From the NCBI RefSeq assembly GCF_017168335.1, contig NZ_JABFAU010000003.1, positions 136,589 through 200,588 of the forward strand: a DNA stretch of 64,000 nt, read 5' to 3'. Source of the DNA: Rhodococcus sp. KRD162. GTDB lineage: Bacteria > Actinomycetota > Actinomycetes > Mycobacteriales > Mycobacteriaceae. The translations under genes and the position numbers were made by a program. Below the pieces are notes generated by a model that was not told the DNA's origin, searched no databases, and saw only the letters and a program-made list of their open reading frames with translations. This document shows positions 21,803 through 31,176 of the stretch, in pieces (within the stretch, counting starts at the first letter, position 1; each line of letters begins with the position of its first letter).

Positions 21803-22438
21803 TTAGCGCCATGCGAACACGGGCTGCTCGAAGTCCGCGACTCGGGTGTGGCGACCGTGCAACGCAACCTCGCGGAACTGGTGAACGATTGCGCCGGTCG
21901 GAGCATGGATGGCCCCGGTTCGGTACGGCCACCTGATGACCGGTCGGGGCGACTCCTCGATGGCCACGAATTGGGCGTCCACGTCCAGCTCGTCGACCGT
22001 CACCTCGAACACCTCGGCTACCTCGTCTGCACTGGGCCGCATCGAGGACGAGTAGTCCCCCACCCACACGACGAACGGCGTGATGACGTAGCCGGATCGA
22101 GTGACGTAGTCGTCCAACCTGCCGAGCACGTCGCCCGTTCCGGCACCGATACCCAACTCCTCGTGCAGTTCGCGCAAGCACGCCTGCACACTCGACTCGC
22201 CGGGATCCACTCCGCCGCCGGGGAGGGCGTACTGGCCGGGATGCGCGCGAAGTCGGCTCGGTCTCTTCGTCAGGAGCATTCGCCTGTCCCCCGGTGCCCC
22301 GCCGACGGCAACGGCGACCGACGCGGCGCGGAGCCCGTCGACGGCGGCCGTGCGATGGGTGAAGCGCGCGAGCTCGCGCGCGATCGACACTCGATCGAGA
22401 CGGTCCTGGCCGGGCTCACCCGACGTATCGACACTCAC
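21803..22438 (-). CDS. Nudix hydrolase, CoA-pyrophosphatase-like
   Basis: 211 residues. The Nudix box is complete (GGVDPGE then RELHEELGI). The sequence just before it, LLTKRPSRLRAHPGQYALPGG, matches the extra motif of CoA-pyrophosphatase (NUDT7-type) Nudix enzymes, which cut CoA or acyl-CoA to phosphopantetheine and 3',5'-ADP. The start is GTG 22438. It lies 27 bases downstream of idi on the same strand and 70 bases upstream of pgsA. Confidence 0.85.
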   Translation of the reverse strand: MSVDTSGEPGQDRLDRVSIARELARFTHRTAAVDGLRAASVAVAVGGAPGDRRMLLTKRPSRLRAHPGQYALPGGGVDPGESSVQACLRELHEELGIGAGTGDVLGRLDDYVTRSGYVITPFVVWVGDYSSSMRPSADEVAEVFEVTVDELDVDAQFVAIEESPRPVIRWPYRTGAIHAPTGAIVHQFREVALHGRHTRVADFEQPVFAWR

Positions 22439-22465
22439 TGCGCGATCACCATGGCCTCGACGTGA

Positions 22466-23074
22466 TCAGCCGGTGACGACACGGCGGGCCGCGGGAGGCA
22501 GCAGATCGTCGTCTTCGGTCGGCCAGCAGAGCGGCTCGTCGGCCGAAGCGGACAACTGCTCCACTTGTGTTCGACACCACGGCGATACCTCGATGCTGCC
22601 GTCGAGCACCCCGGCAGAGAACTCCGGCCACGAGACCCATCGCGTCTCGTCGACTTCGTCGGGATCGGGATCGAGCGTCGCGTTCTCGCCCACGCGCACG
22701 CGGTACACCGGACAGATCTCGTTCTCCACGATGCCGTTGTCCATGACGGCTCGGTACCGAAAATGTGGGAGTACCAGTTCGGCCGAATCAGCGCGCAGAC
22801 CGAGCTCTTCACCGAGCCTGCGCAGCACCGCATCCGCGAGATTCTCACCCGGTGCCGGGTGGCCACAGCAGCTGTTGGTCAGCACCCCTGGCCACGTCTT
22901 CTTGCTCGACGCTCTGCGCGTGAGGAGCACAGCACCGTCGGATCTGACGACGTAGCTGGAAAATGCCAGATGTAGTGGCGTCGAGAGCGTATGGACCTCA
23001 CTCTTGGCCTGTGTACCCACTGCGCGGCCGTCGTCGTCGAGCAGCACTACGTGCTGCGCCCGGGATCGCTCCAT
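22466..23074 (-). CDS. idi: Isopentenyl-diphosphate delta-isomerase, type I
   Basis: 202 residues. It interconverts isopentenyl and dimethylallyl diphosphate for isoprenoid synthesis (menaquinone, carotenoids, polyprenyl carriers). The catalytic Cys is in TNSCCGHPAPGE and the catalytic Glu in GIVENEICPVYR; the Nudix-like fold motif RRLGEELGL is present. I use the ATG at 23074 (MERSRAQHVVLLDDDG); the frame upstream is Arg/Pro-rich and not family-like. The gene is divergent from the repeat-peptide gene at 23257. Confidence 0.92.
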   Translation of the reverse strand: MERSRAQHVVLLDDDGRAVGTQAKSEVHTLSTPLHLAFSSYVVRSDGAVLLTRRASSKKTWPGVLTNSCCGHPAPGENLADAVLRRLGEELGLRADSAELVLPHFRYRAVMDNGIVENEICPVYRVRVGENATLDPDPDEVDETRWVSWPEFSAGVLDGSIEVSPWCRTQVEQLSASADEPLCWPTEDDDLLPPAARRVVTG

Positions 23075-23170
23075 CGTTCCATCGTCGCACGGCAGACCCG
23101 CGGGTCCACGGTCGAACCGTCGGAGCCGAAGGGGACGCGGAGGATGCGTCGGAAAATCTCGATCCCGCGG

Positions 23171-23185
23171 CTGTTTGAAAAACAG
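23171..23185 (+). promoter_or_regulatory. Short perfect dyad upstream of the repeat-peptide gene
   Basis: CTGTTT-GAA-AAACAG, 6-bp arms with a 3-base centre, in the 182-base region between divergent idi and the repeat-peptide gene, about 70 bases before the peptide ATG. It is AT-rich compared with its surroundings. It could be an operator or lie in the promoter; no cognate regulator is encoded next to it. Confidence 0.3.
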
Positions 23186-23256
23186 AGTTTGCGTCAATAC
23201 CCCCGATGTTCTCGCACTGCGCGGGCACACGAACCTCCACGACTGGAAGGACCTCG

Positions 23257-23514
23257 ATGAGCATCAACGACGACGACATCACCACTTCGGGCGGAGCCGC
23301 AGGCGAAGGCCCGGCCGACGGCGGATCGAACCCAGGCGGTCACGACGGCGGAGCAGACGGCTCGCCCGGAGCGGGCGAAGGCCCCGCCGACGGCGGATCC
23401 AACCCCAACGGACACGACGGCGGAGCAGACGGCTCGCCCGGAGCAGGCGAAGGCCCCGCCGACGGCGGATCCAACCCCAACGGACACGACGGCGGTGCGG
23501 ACGGTACCGCTTGA
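23257..23514 (+). CDS. Tandem-repeat small peptide, candidate substrate of the adjacent JmjC oxygenase
   Basis: 85 residues. The ATG at 23257 has GGAAGGA about 7 bases upstream. After a 15-residue leader (MSINDDDITTSGGAA) the protein is three tandem copies of a 24-residue unit, GEGPADGGSNPxGHDGGADG followed by SPGA, at residues 16-39, 40-63 and 64-85 (the last shortened to end in TA). It is very rich in Gly, Asp, Asn, Pro and Ala, with one His per repeat, no Cys, no aromatic residue and no membrane segment, so it is probably disordered. The stop overlaps the TTG start of the JmjC-type oxygenase (TTGA). Leader plus identical repeats plus a coupled modifying enzyme is the layout of a multi-core modified peptide; that function is inferred, not known to me from any named family. 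Confidence 0.75.
   Translation: MSINDDDITTSGGAAGEGPADGGSNPGGHDGGADGSPGAGEGPADGGSNPNGHDGGADGSPGAGEGPADGGSNPNGHDGGADGTA
23302..23511 (+). repeat. Three tandem 72-base coding repeats
   Basis: Units at 23302-23373, 23374-23445 and 23446-23511 (last shortened). Units two and three are nearly identical at DNA level; unit one differs by synonymous changes and a GGC for AAC codon. The unit length is a whole number of codons, so unit gain or loss keeps the frame. This points to recent expansion by recombination or slippage within a coding sequence. Confidence 0.9.
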
Positions 23515-24773
23515 TCACTGGGGCGGGCGGCGAGCGCGGATCGGATCACCGGTCCGCGCTTCGCCGTCTCACCGGCGTCGATCTCGACACTTTTGCCGAT
23601 CGGTTCTGGGGCGTCGCCCCCAAGCTCACCAGGTCCGCGGATCTGCCCGGATCGTTCGAGGACTTGATGACGGTCGACGCGGTCGACGAGCTCATTGCCG
23701 AACGCGGCGTTCGCACCCCGTTCGTACGCATGGCCAAGGACGGCCGCCTGGTGGACCGAGCGAAGTTCACCGCCTCGGGTGGGTTCGGGGCCGAGATCAC
23801 CGATCAGGTGGACTCCGGTGCCGTACTGGAATCGTTCGCGGCCGGAAATACTCTCGTGCTGCAGGGGCTGCACCGGCTGTGGCCGCCGCTGATCCATTTC
23901 GTCGGTGATCTCGTTCGAGAACTCGGCCACCCCGTCCAGGTCAATTCCTACGTCACACCCGCTGCCTCGCAGGGATTCTCACCGCATTACGACGTGCACG
24001 ACGTATTCGTCGTCCAGATCGCAGGCACCAAGCGGTGGACCGTTCACTCGCCGGTACACATGCATCCGCTCGACGACCAACCCTGGTCGGACCGGCGTTC
24101 GGCCGTCGAGGAGCGAGCATCGCAGACCTCCGCACTGGACGTCGTCCTCGAACCCGGCGACGTGCTCTATCTGCCCCGCGGTTGGATTCACTCCGCGCAG
24201 GCGCTCGGTACCACGACCGTTCATCTCACGATCGGCGTCGCGTCGTTCAACGACTACGACATCGCACAGCGCACCCTCGAAGCACTCGCCGATGTGGAAG
24301 CTCTGCGCGCGCCGCTTCCGGCCGGGCTGGACCCGACCGATCTCGAGTCCGTCGGTCCCCACGTCCGTCGAGTGCTCGATGCGATGCGCACCGCCCTCGA
24401 CGATATGGCCCGAGATCCGGAGTCGGTGCGCCGTCTCGCGAACCGACTCGCCGATCGCTACGACGCTCTCGTTCGCCCGGAACCGGTGCGTCCACTACGC
24501 AGTGTCACCGCAATGGAAGCACTCAGTGGCGAGGACTCCATCCGCCTGCGACCCGGCATCCTCGCGCGCATCACGCGCGGAGCCGAAGGGGTTTCGCTCG
24601 TACTTCGGAACAAGACCGTGACGATGCCACTTCAGTGCGCCGACGCCCTCGAGCACCTACTGGCCGGTTCGCCGTGCCGACTCGACCTGTTGCCCGGGCT
24701 GGACACCGACGACGCGGTGGTGGTCGCACGCAGGCTGATACGCGAGGGCATCGCCGTGTCGGTAACCCACTGA
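23511..24773 (+). CDS. JmjC/cupin_4-type 2-oxoglutarate, Fe(II)-dependent oxygenase
   Basis: About 420 residues starting at TTG 23511, which overlaps the stop of the repeat peptide. It belongs to the RoxA/NO66/MINA53 (cupin_4) group of JmjC oxygenases, which hydroxylate Arg or His side chains in ribosomal proteins. The metal triad is visible: H159-x-D161 in SPHYDVHDVFVVQ and H227 in GDVLYLPRGWIHSA; GTKRW (about 172-176) supplies the likely 2-oxoglutarate-binding Lys. The N-terminal RFWGVAPKLTR and the C-terminal winged-helix-like region (about 290-420) also fit the group. The usual ribosomal target gene is not adjacent; instead it is coupled to the repeat peptide, so that peptide is the best substrate candidate. 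Hydroxylation of the repeated His, Asn or Asp is an inference. Confidence 0.88.
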   Translation: MITGAGGERGSDHRSALRRLTGVDLDTFADRFWGVAPKLTRSADLPGSFEDLMTVDAVDELIAERGVRTPFVRMAKDGRLVDRAKFTASGGFGAEITDQVDSGAVLESFAAGNTLVLQGLHRLWPPLIHFVGDLVRELGHPVQVNSYVTPAASQGFSPHYDVHDVFVVQIAGTKRWTVHSPVHMHPLDDQPWSDRRSAVEERASQTSALDVVLEPGDVLYLPRGWIHSAQALGTTTVHLTIGVASFNDYDIAQRTLEALADVEALRAPLPAGLDPTDLESVGPHVRRVLDAMRTALDDMARDPESVRRLANRLADRYDALVRPEPVRPLRSVTAMEALSGEDSIRLRPGILARITRGAEGVSLVLRNKTVTMPLQCADALEHLLAGSPCRLDLLPGLDTDDAVVVARRLIREGIAVSVTH

Positions 24774-24779
24774 CGACCG

Positions 24780-25547
24780 TCAGGTGATGGTGACACCGCC
24801 GTCGACGACGATCGTTTGACCGGTCACGTATCCCCCGGCTGGGGAGGCGAGCCAGATCGCCGAGGCTGCCAGTTCCTCGGGGTCGCCGGTGCGCCCGAGG
24901 ATCATTCGCGGGGACAGTGAATCGAGGTACCCGGGTCGATAGGAGTCCGTCATCTCGCTCTGGAAGAAGCCGGGCGCAATAGCATTGACCCTGATTCCCT
25001 TTCGCGCTCCCCATTGCTGAGCGAGGTCGCGGGTGAGACCGATGATCGCGGCCTTGCTGGCACTGTAGGCCGCTTGCGGTAGGCCCGCGGTGGTCAGCCC
25101 GAGCACGCTCGAGATGTTGATGATCGAGCTGCCCGGTTCCATCACCCGGCCGCACGCCTGCGCCGCCCAGTACGATCCGTTCACGTTGATGTCGATGACC
25201 GAGCGAAACTGCTCGGGCGTCTCCCGAGTGGCGGGGTACGCGGTGCCCACTCCGGCGTTGTTGATCAGCACGTCGACCTTGCCGAACTCTGCCATGGCCG
25301 CGTCGACCATCGCGGTGCACTGGTTCGGATCGACCACGTCGGTCGCCACGGAGATCGACCGACCGCCGACGCTGTCGATCAACTGTGCGGTCTGCGCCAG
25401 TTTGTCCACTCGCCGCGCGGCAAGCACCACATCGGCACCGGCCTCGGCTGCTGCTTTCGCGAACGCCACACCGAGTCCTGAGGACGCTCCGGTGACGATG
25501 ACGACTCGGCCGTCCAGGCGAAACTTGTCCAGAACAGACATCTGCAT
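24780..25547 (-). CDS. Short-chain dehydrogenase/reductase (SDR)
   Basis: 255 residues, classical SDR. NAD(P)-binding TGASSGLG near the N-terminus, NNAGVG, catalytic Ser in NISSVLG, and YSASK with the catalytic Tyr and Lys are all present, with the typical C-terminal GYVTGQTIVVDGG. The substrate is unknown; it is likely a 3-hydroxyacyl or alcohol/ketone type because it is co-directional with the acyl-CoA dehydrogenase gene upstream (gap 21 bases). The ATG at 25547 has AGGAG 5 bases upstream; a second ATG two codons later is possible. It converges with the JmjC gene, 6 bases apart. Confidence 0.88.
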   Translation of the reverse strand: MQMSVLDKFRLDGRVVIVTGASSGLGVAFAKAAAEAGADVVLAARRVDKLAQTAQLIDSVGGRSISVATDVVDPNQCTAMVDAAMAEFGKVDVLINNAGVGTAYPATRETPEQFRSVIDINVNGSYWAAQACGRVMEPGSSIINISSVLGLTTAGLPQAAYSASKAAIIGLTRDLAQQWGARKGIRVNAIAPGFFQSEMTDSYRPGYLDSLSPRMILGRTGDPEELAASAIWLASPAGGYVTGQTIVVDGGVTIT

Positions 25548-25568
25548 CGATCTCCTTGTCGGATGTTC

Positions 25569-27365
25569 TCAGAACCAGGCGGGTGACATATCCAGGGTGG
25601 TCCGGTCCAATGCCGCCAGCAGGTCGAGCTGAACCGCTACCTTCGGCAGCTCGTACACGTAGAAGTACCTGGCCGCGGAACGCTTTCCGTCGTAGAAGTC
25701 TCCGGTTTCGTCGCTGACGGCCAGCAACTGCTCCAGCCACATCCAGGCGACGACGATGTGCCCCATCGCTTCGAGATAGGCCGTCGAATTCGCCAGGGCC
25801 ACAGCCGCATCGCCGGTCCCCCACACGGCCGCGGTGACCTCGACGATTCTGTTGAACTGGGCCTGCAACTCGAGGCCGTATCGGGCTGCGTCGCCACCGG
25901 CGGTGTGCGCGCGGCCCACCGTCTCCGCGATCTTCTCGCCGAGCAGCGCCAATCCCGCGCCGTTCTGCATGACGACTTTGCGGCCGAGCAGGTCCAACCC
26001 CTGAATACCGTGCGTACCTTCGTGAATCGGATTGAGACGGTTGTCGCGGTAATGCTGTTCGACGTCGTAGTCGCGGGTGTAGCCGTACCCGCCGTGCACC
26101 TGAACAGCCAGACTGTTTGCTTCGAGGCACCACTGCGAGGGCCAGCTCTTGGCGATCGGCGTCAGAACGTCGAGCAGCAGTGTCCAACGCGCTGCATCTG
26201 CGTCGTCGGCGGCCGTGGCCTGATAGTCCACCAGACGCGAGCAGTAGAGTCCGAGCGCCAGCGCACCCTCCACATAAGCCTTCTGTGCCAACAACATTCG
26301 GCGCACATCGGCATGCTCGATCAACGCAACCGGGGGCGCTGCAGGGTCTTTCGCGCCGAGCGGCCGTCCCTGAGTGCGTGTCTTCGCATATTCGACCGAT
26401 TTCAGGTAGCCGACGTAGCCGAGCGAAATGGCCAGGAACCCGACTCCGATGCGGGCTTCGTTCATCATGTGGAACATGTACGACAGTCCGCGGTTCTCGT
26501 CGGCGACCAGGAATCCGACGGCCCCGGGTCGACCAGCGGGACCATGAGTTCCGTCACCGAACGCCAACAGTGTGTTGGTGGTACCACGGTTGCCCATCTT
26601 GTGATTGAGGCCGGTCAGCACGATGTCGTTGCGCTCGCCCACACCGCCGTCACCGTCGGGGAGGAACTTCGGCACGATGAACAGCGAGATTCCCTTGACC
26701 CCTGGCGGTCCACCGGGGGTTTTGGCGAGAACCAGATGGACGATGTTCTCGGTGAGTTCGTGATCGCCACCGGAGATCCACATTTTGGTACCGGTGATAC
26801 GGAAACTGCCGTCGTCCTGCGGTACTGCTTTCGTGGTGATGTCGGCCAACGACGATCCCGCCTGCGGCTCCGACAGACACATGGTTCCGAACCAGCGTCC
26901 GTCGAGCATCGGCCGGACGTAGTCACGTATTTGATCGGGTGTGCCGTAGGTCGCGATCAGATTGGCATTCGCCATGGTGAGGAACGGATAGGACGATGTC
27001 CCGGCGTTCGCGGCCTGGAAGAACGCCATCGCCGCCCGAGCTACGGTCGCAGGCAATTGCATACCGCCGATCGACTCGTCGAACTGTCCGGCAATCAGAC
27101 CTGCCGATGCATAGACGTCGAGAGCCTCCTTGACCTCGGGTATCAACTCGACAGTGCCGTCCGACTTCATGGTCGGCTCCTGCGCGTCTGCTTTCTTGTT
27201 GTGCGGTGCGAAGTGCTTGCGCGCGATGTCCGCACTGAGGTCGAGCACGGCATCGAAGGTCTCGCGCGAGTGTTCCGCGAAGCGTGGACGGTTGGTCAGA
27301 CCCGCCACGTCCAGCCATTCGTACAGCATGAAGTCCAGGTCGCGGCGCGAAAGACCTTCCGACAT
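25569..27365 (-). CDS. Acyl-CoA dehydrogenase, FadE5/DmdC-like long form
   Basis: About 598 residues, longer than ordinary acyl-CoA dehydrogenases because of an extra C-terminal helical domain, as in mycobacterial FadE5. It is an FAD enzyme forming the trans-2-enoyl-CoA in beta-oxidation. Visible are MCLSEPQAGSSLADI (FAD/substrate region), KMWISGGDHELTENIVH, MNEARIGVG, QVHGGYGYTRDYDVEQ, and the catalytic Glu in NPIHEGTHGIQGLDLLGRK. I place the start at ATG 27365 (MSEGLSRRDLDFM), which has GGAG 7 bases upstream; the ATG two codons earlier is too close to it. It is divergent from the carboxylic acid reductase gene, with a 276-base regulatory region between. Confidence 0.9.
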   Translation of the reverse strand: MSEGLSRRDLDFMLYEWLDVAGLTNRPRFAEHSRETFDAVLDLSADIARKHFAPHNKKADAQEPTMKSDGTVELIPEVKEALDVYASAGLIAGQFDESIGGMQLPATVARAAMAFFQAANAGTSSYPFLTMANANLIATYGTPDQIRDYVRPMLDGRWFGTMCLSEPQAGSSLADITTKAVPQDDGSFRITGTKMWISGGDHELTENIVHLVLAKTPGGPPGVKGISLFIVPKFLPDGDGGVGERNDIVLTGLNHKMGNRGTTNTLLAFGDGTHGPAGRPGAVGFLVADENRGLSYMFHMMNEARIGVGFLAISLGYVGYLKSVEYAKTRTQGRPLGAKDPAAPPVALIEHADVRRMLLAQKAYVEGALALGLYCSRLVDYQATAADDADAARWTLLLDVLTPIAKSWPSQWCLEANSLAVQVHGGYGYTRDYDVEQHYRDNRLNPIHEGTHGIQGLDLLGRKVVMQNGAGLALLGEKIAETVGRAHTAGGDAARYGLELQAQFNRIVEVTAAVWGTGDAAVALANSTAYLEAMGHIVVAWMWLEQLLAVSDETGDFYDGKRSAARYFYVYELPKVAVQLDLLAALDRTTLDMSPAWF

Positions 27366-27556
27366 CTTCATTCTCCGATCGCGAGGGCGCGCCAGCACAT
27401 CGGTGTTCGCTGTGACGCAGGTGACTACGCCATCACCATACAAGTCGGGATTCGAGCACGTCCCGAGCCTCGACCCCGGTCCTGCCAGTCCACGGACGAC
27501 GCATCGGAGACCGCATCGCCTATGAGGAGCGTCACGATTGAAACTGCACAACCGTG

Positions 27557-27583
27557 CATATACTTACCTTGGGTAACGATATG
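27557..27583. promoter_or_regulatory. 27-bp imperfect palindrome between acyl-CoA dehydrogenase and car
   Basis: The centre TTACC-TTG-GGTAA (27564-27576) is a perfect dyad, extended outwards by CATAT/ATATG matches after two mismatched positions. It lies in the shared divergent region, 59 bases before the car ATG and about 190 before the acyl-CoA dehydrogenase start. Size and symmetry fit a TetR-type operator. No regulator gene adjoins, so the cognate protein would be encoded elsewhere. Confidence 0.5.
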
Positions 27584-27641
27584 ATCGGATGATCGCGATG
27601 CCGAAAACAGGTTCGGCGCGCATCGTCGGAGGGAGTCGAGC

Positions 27642-30600
27642 ATGACGCACACACTGACCATCGACAGCGAACATGAGCGAATCAGCAGACTACACAGCCG
27701 ATTTCAGGAGCTCCACGACAACGATCACGCGTTTCGAGCCGCCGAGCCCGACAGCGCGGTAGCCGACGCGGCGCAGGAACTGGCTCCGAGCCTCGCCCGC
27801 GTGATCGCCGAGATCATGGAACGCTACGCACAGCGGCCTGCGCTCGCCCGCCGCGCACGAGAAATCGTATCCAGTGGTGGTGAACGCACTCGCCGGCTGC
27901 TCCCGCGGTTCGAGACCATCACCTACGGCGAGGCCTGGAACGACGCGGGTGCGCTCGCGTCGGCACTGACACACGACGATGTCGGTATCGCGCCAGGAGA
28001 CTTCTTCGCAACACTGGGATTCGCCGGTGTCGATTACGTGATCGCGGAGTTGGCCACGATCAGGCTCGGTGCAATCGCCGTTCCACTGCAGGCCGGAGCC
28101 ACCGCCGGTCAGCTGTCTGCCATCGCGGACGAGGTCGAACCCGTCGTACTGGCTGCGGATGTCGACAATTTGCCCGTAGCAGTTCAGGTTGCCACGCACT
28201 GCCGATCCATCCGCAGGATCATCGTGCTCGACTACGACGGCGCGATCGATGCACACGCGCGAGCCCTGACCGCTGCCCGCGAAGACGCTCGCGAGGTGAG
28301 ACTGGTCGTGCGTCCACTGAACGAGATGGTCGACGACGGCGTACAGCTTCCCGAGGTTCCGCTGCCCGACGGTGAGGATCCCACCCGGCTCGCGACGCTG
28401 ATCTACACCTCGGGTAGCACCGGTACCCCCAAGGGAGCGATGCACACCGAACAGATCGTGTGCGGGGCATGGACCGGTGCCCTGCACCGCACAGGGACAT
28501 CGAGCGAAGCCGCCGACCGGCAGGCCTTTCCGGTCATCACCCTCGACTACCTTCCGATGAGTCACCTGGCCGGCCGCGGACTCGTCTTCACGACGCTCGC
28601 CGCGGGTGGGACCGTGCACTTCACCGCAGCCAGCGATCTGTCGACCCTGTTCGAGGATTTCGCACTTGCTCGACCGACGTTGGCACTGCTGATTCCCCGT
28701 GTGTGCGAGATGATTCGACACACCGTGCTCGCCGAGATCGACCGGGAACTCCAACGTTCCACGGAAAAGGACGAGGAGCAGACGCGTCGGGCAGTGTTGG
28801 AGCGCAACAGAGTCGAGCAGTTCGGCGGGCGGGTTCTGGCGGCGATGGTCGGCACCGCACCGATCGCCCCCGAGGTCAAGGACTTCGTCACAGAACTGCT
28901 CGATGTGCATGTCGCGGACAACTACGGCTCGACCGAAGCCGGAACGGTATCGCTCGACGGCGTCGTCGCACGCCCCCCGGTGCTGGAATACAAGCTGTGC
29001 GATGTACCGGAGCTCGGATATTTCTCCACCGACACACCACATCCACGCGGCGAGCTACTGCTCAAGACTGCATCGATCATCCCCGGGTACTACAAGCGTC
29101 CGGACGTCACTGCCTAGGTCTTCGACGCCGAGGGCTTCTACCGCACCGGTGACGTCGTCGCCGAGATCGGGCCGGACCGGCTCGCATACGTCGACCGGCG
29201 CAAGAACGTTCTCAAGCTTGCGCAGGGCGAATTCGTGGCGCTGGCACGCCTCGAAGCGCTCTTCGGTACCAGCGAGCTGGTCGATCAGATCTTCGTGTAC
29301 GGAAACAGCCAACGCTCCTACCTTCTGGCTGTCGTCGTTCCGTCCCGGCCGGATACCACCGCGGCTGCGATCGTCGAATCACTGCAGGACATCGCACGTA
29401 CCGAATCGCTGAATTCGTACGAGATTCCCCGCGAGGTAGTGATCGAGAGCCGTGCGTTCACTCAGGAGAACGGGCTGCTGTCCGGTGCAGGCAAGCAATT
29501 GCGCCCCAAGCTCGTCGAGCGATACGGTGCCGACCTCGAGCGCCGCTACGCCGAAATGGAGTCGGGTCAGAACGAACGTTTGCGCGAGCTTCGACGCAGC
29601 GGTGCCGACGCCCCCGTCTCCACCACGGTCGGTGACGCAGCTCGAGCAGTGCTCGGATGCGAGGGCTCCGAGATCCGTCCCGACGCCCACTTCAGCGATC
29701 TCGGCGGAGATTCGTTGTCGGCGTTGACGTTCTCGACCCTGCTGCGTGACATCTACGGTGTCGACGTCCCCGTGGGCGTGATCACCGGTCCTGCGATGGA
29801 CCTGTCGGCACTGGCCGAGTACATCTCGTCCGCTCGGGACAGCGAGTGCGACACCGCAACATTCGCATCGGTTCATGGTCGCGACGCCGCCGTCGCCCAT
29901 GCATCCGACCTGCGCCTGTCTGCTTTTCTCGACGATGGACTACTCGATGCCGCCCTCGGTGTTCCTGGCCCGAGAAACAGAACCGATACCGTTCTGTTGA
30001 CCGGTGCCAACGGATATCTGGGCCGGTTCCTGTGCCTGGAATGGCTCGAGCGAATGGCAGAGGTCGGCGGCACGGTGATCTGTCTGGTACGTGGACGCTC
30101 CGATGCCGATGCACGCGCTCGACTCGATGCCGCGTTCGACAGTGGCGACGCCGAGCTGATCGATCGCTACCGGACTTTGGCGAAGGCCGTTCTCGAAGTA
30201 GTTGCCGGTGATCTCGGCACGCCTCGCTTCGGCATGGACGAGGATGCCTTCGCGGCGCTGGCCGATCGAGTCGATCGCATCGTCCACCCCGCAGCGCTGG
30301 TCAACCATGCACTCCCCTACGAGCACCTGTTCGGCCCCAACGTGGTCGGAACCGCCGAGGTGATCCGGCTGGCGCTCACCCACCATCTCAAGCCTGTCAC
30401 CTATCTGTCGACGGTCGCCGTTGCCGTGGGCGTCGACAATTTCCGGGAGAACGGCGACATCCGCATCGACAGCCCGTCGCGCGCAGTCGACGATTCGTAC
30501 GCCAACGGATACGGCAATTCCAAGTGGGCCGGTGAAGTGTTGTTGCGCAATGCCTTCGACGAGTTCGGCCTGCCTGTGTCGGTTTTCCGCTCCGATATGA

Positions 30601-31169
30601 TCCTGGCGCACAGCACGTGGTCGGGTCAGCTCAACGTTCCGGATGTGTTCACCCGCCTGATCCTGTCGGTGGTGGCCACCGGCTTGGCTCCGCGGACGTT
30701 CTACGCCCTCGGCACCGGGGCACCGACCGACGAGCAGGGCCGACCATGTGCCCATTACGACGGACTCCCTGCAGATTTCAGTGCAACTGCCATCACGTCC
30801 ATTGCCGGTGAAGATCTGTCCGGCTACCGAACCTTCGACATTCTCAACCCACACGACGACGACATCTCACTGGACACGTTCGTCGACTGGCTTCGTGAAG
30901 CCGGTCGCGATATCGAGATCGTCGAGAACTACGACGAGTGGTTCCGCCGTTTCAGCGACGCGGTCGAGGATCTTCCGGACAAGCAGCGCTCCCACTCACT
31001 GCTCCCCCTGATCGACTCGTACGCGCGGCCGCAACCGCCTTCCTCCGGGGCGATGCTGCCTGCGGACGAGTTCGCGGCTGCTGTCGGTGATATTCCGCAT
31101 CTCGGGCGCGAACTCATCGAGAAGTACCTGGCCGATCTCGTCGCACTCGATCTGGTGAGCGAACGCTAG
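27642..31169 (+). pseudogene. car: Carboxylic acid reductase, interrupted by one in-frame TAG
   Basis: Over its whole length this encodes a carboxylic acid reductase (ATP- and NADPH-dependent reduction of carboxylic acids to aldehydes), about 1175 codons, the normal size for the Nocardia/Mycobacterium enzyme. An adenylation domain (TLIYTSGSTGTPKGA, about 251-265; NYGSTEAG), a phosphopantetheine-binding carrier domain ([11 protein letters not shown], Ser about 691) and a terminal reductase domain ([10 protein letters not shown], about 786; YGNSKWAGE, about 956-964) are all intact. One TAG at 29115-29117 (codon 492) splits the frame just before [14 protein letters not shown], where relatives usually have AEVFDEDGFYRTGD; a single G-to-T change of GAG would explain it. 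Truncation there removes the adenylation C-lobe, carrier and reductase, so the product should be inactive unless the TAG is a base error or is read through. Confidence 0.88.
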
Positions 31170-31176
31170 AGCGGTT

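Noticed and set aside
23302-23511. CRISPR-like or satellite repeat array
   Set aside because: Units are contiguous with no spacers, 72 bases long and coding in frame, so this is a coding repeat.
25758-27584. 608-codon open frame opposite the acyl-CoA dehydrogenase
   Set aside because: Same reason: shadow of a clearly recognisable gene, Arg/His/Gln-rich and without domain features.
29115-29117. TAG read as pyrrolysine or recoded amber
   Set aside because: No sign of recoding machinery in the window, no such system is known to me in Rhodococcus-type genomes, and homologues have an ordinary Glu there.
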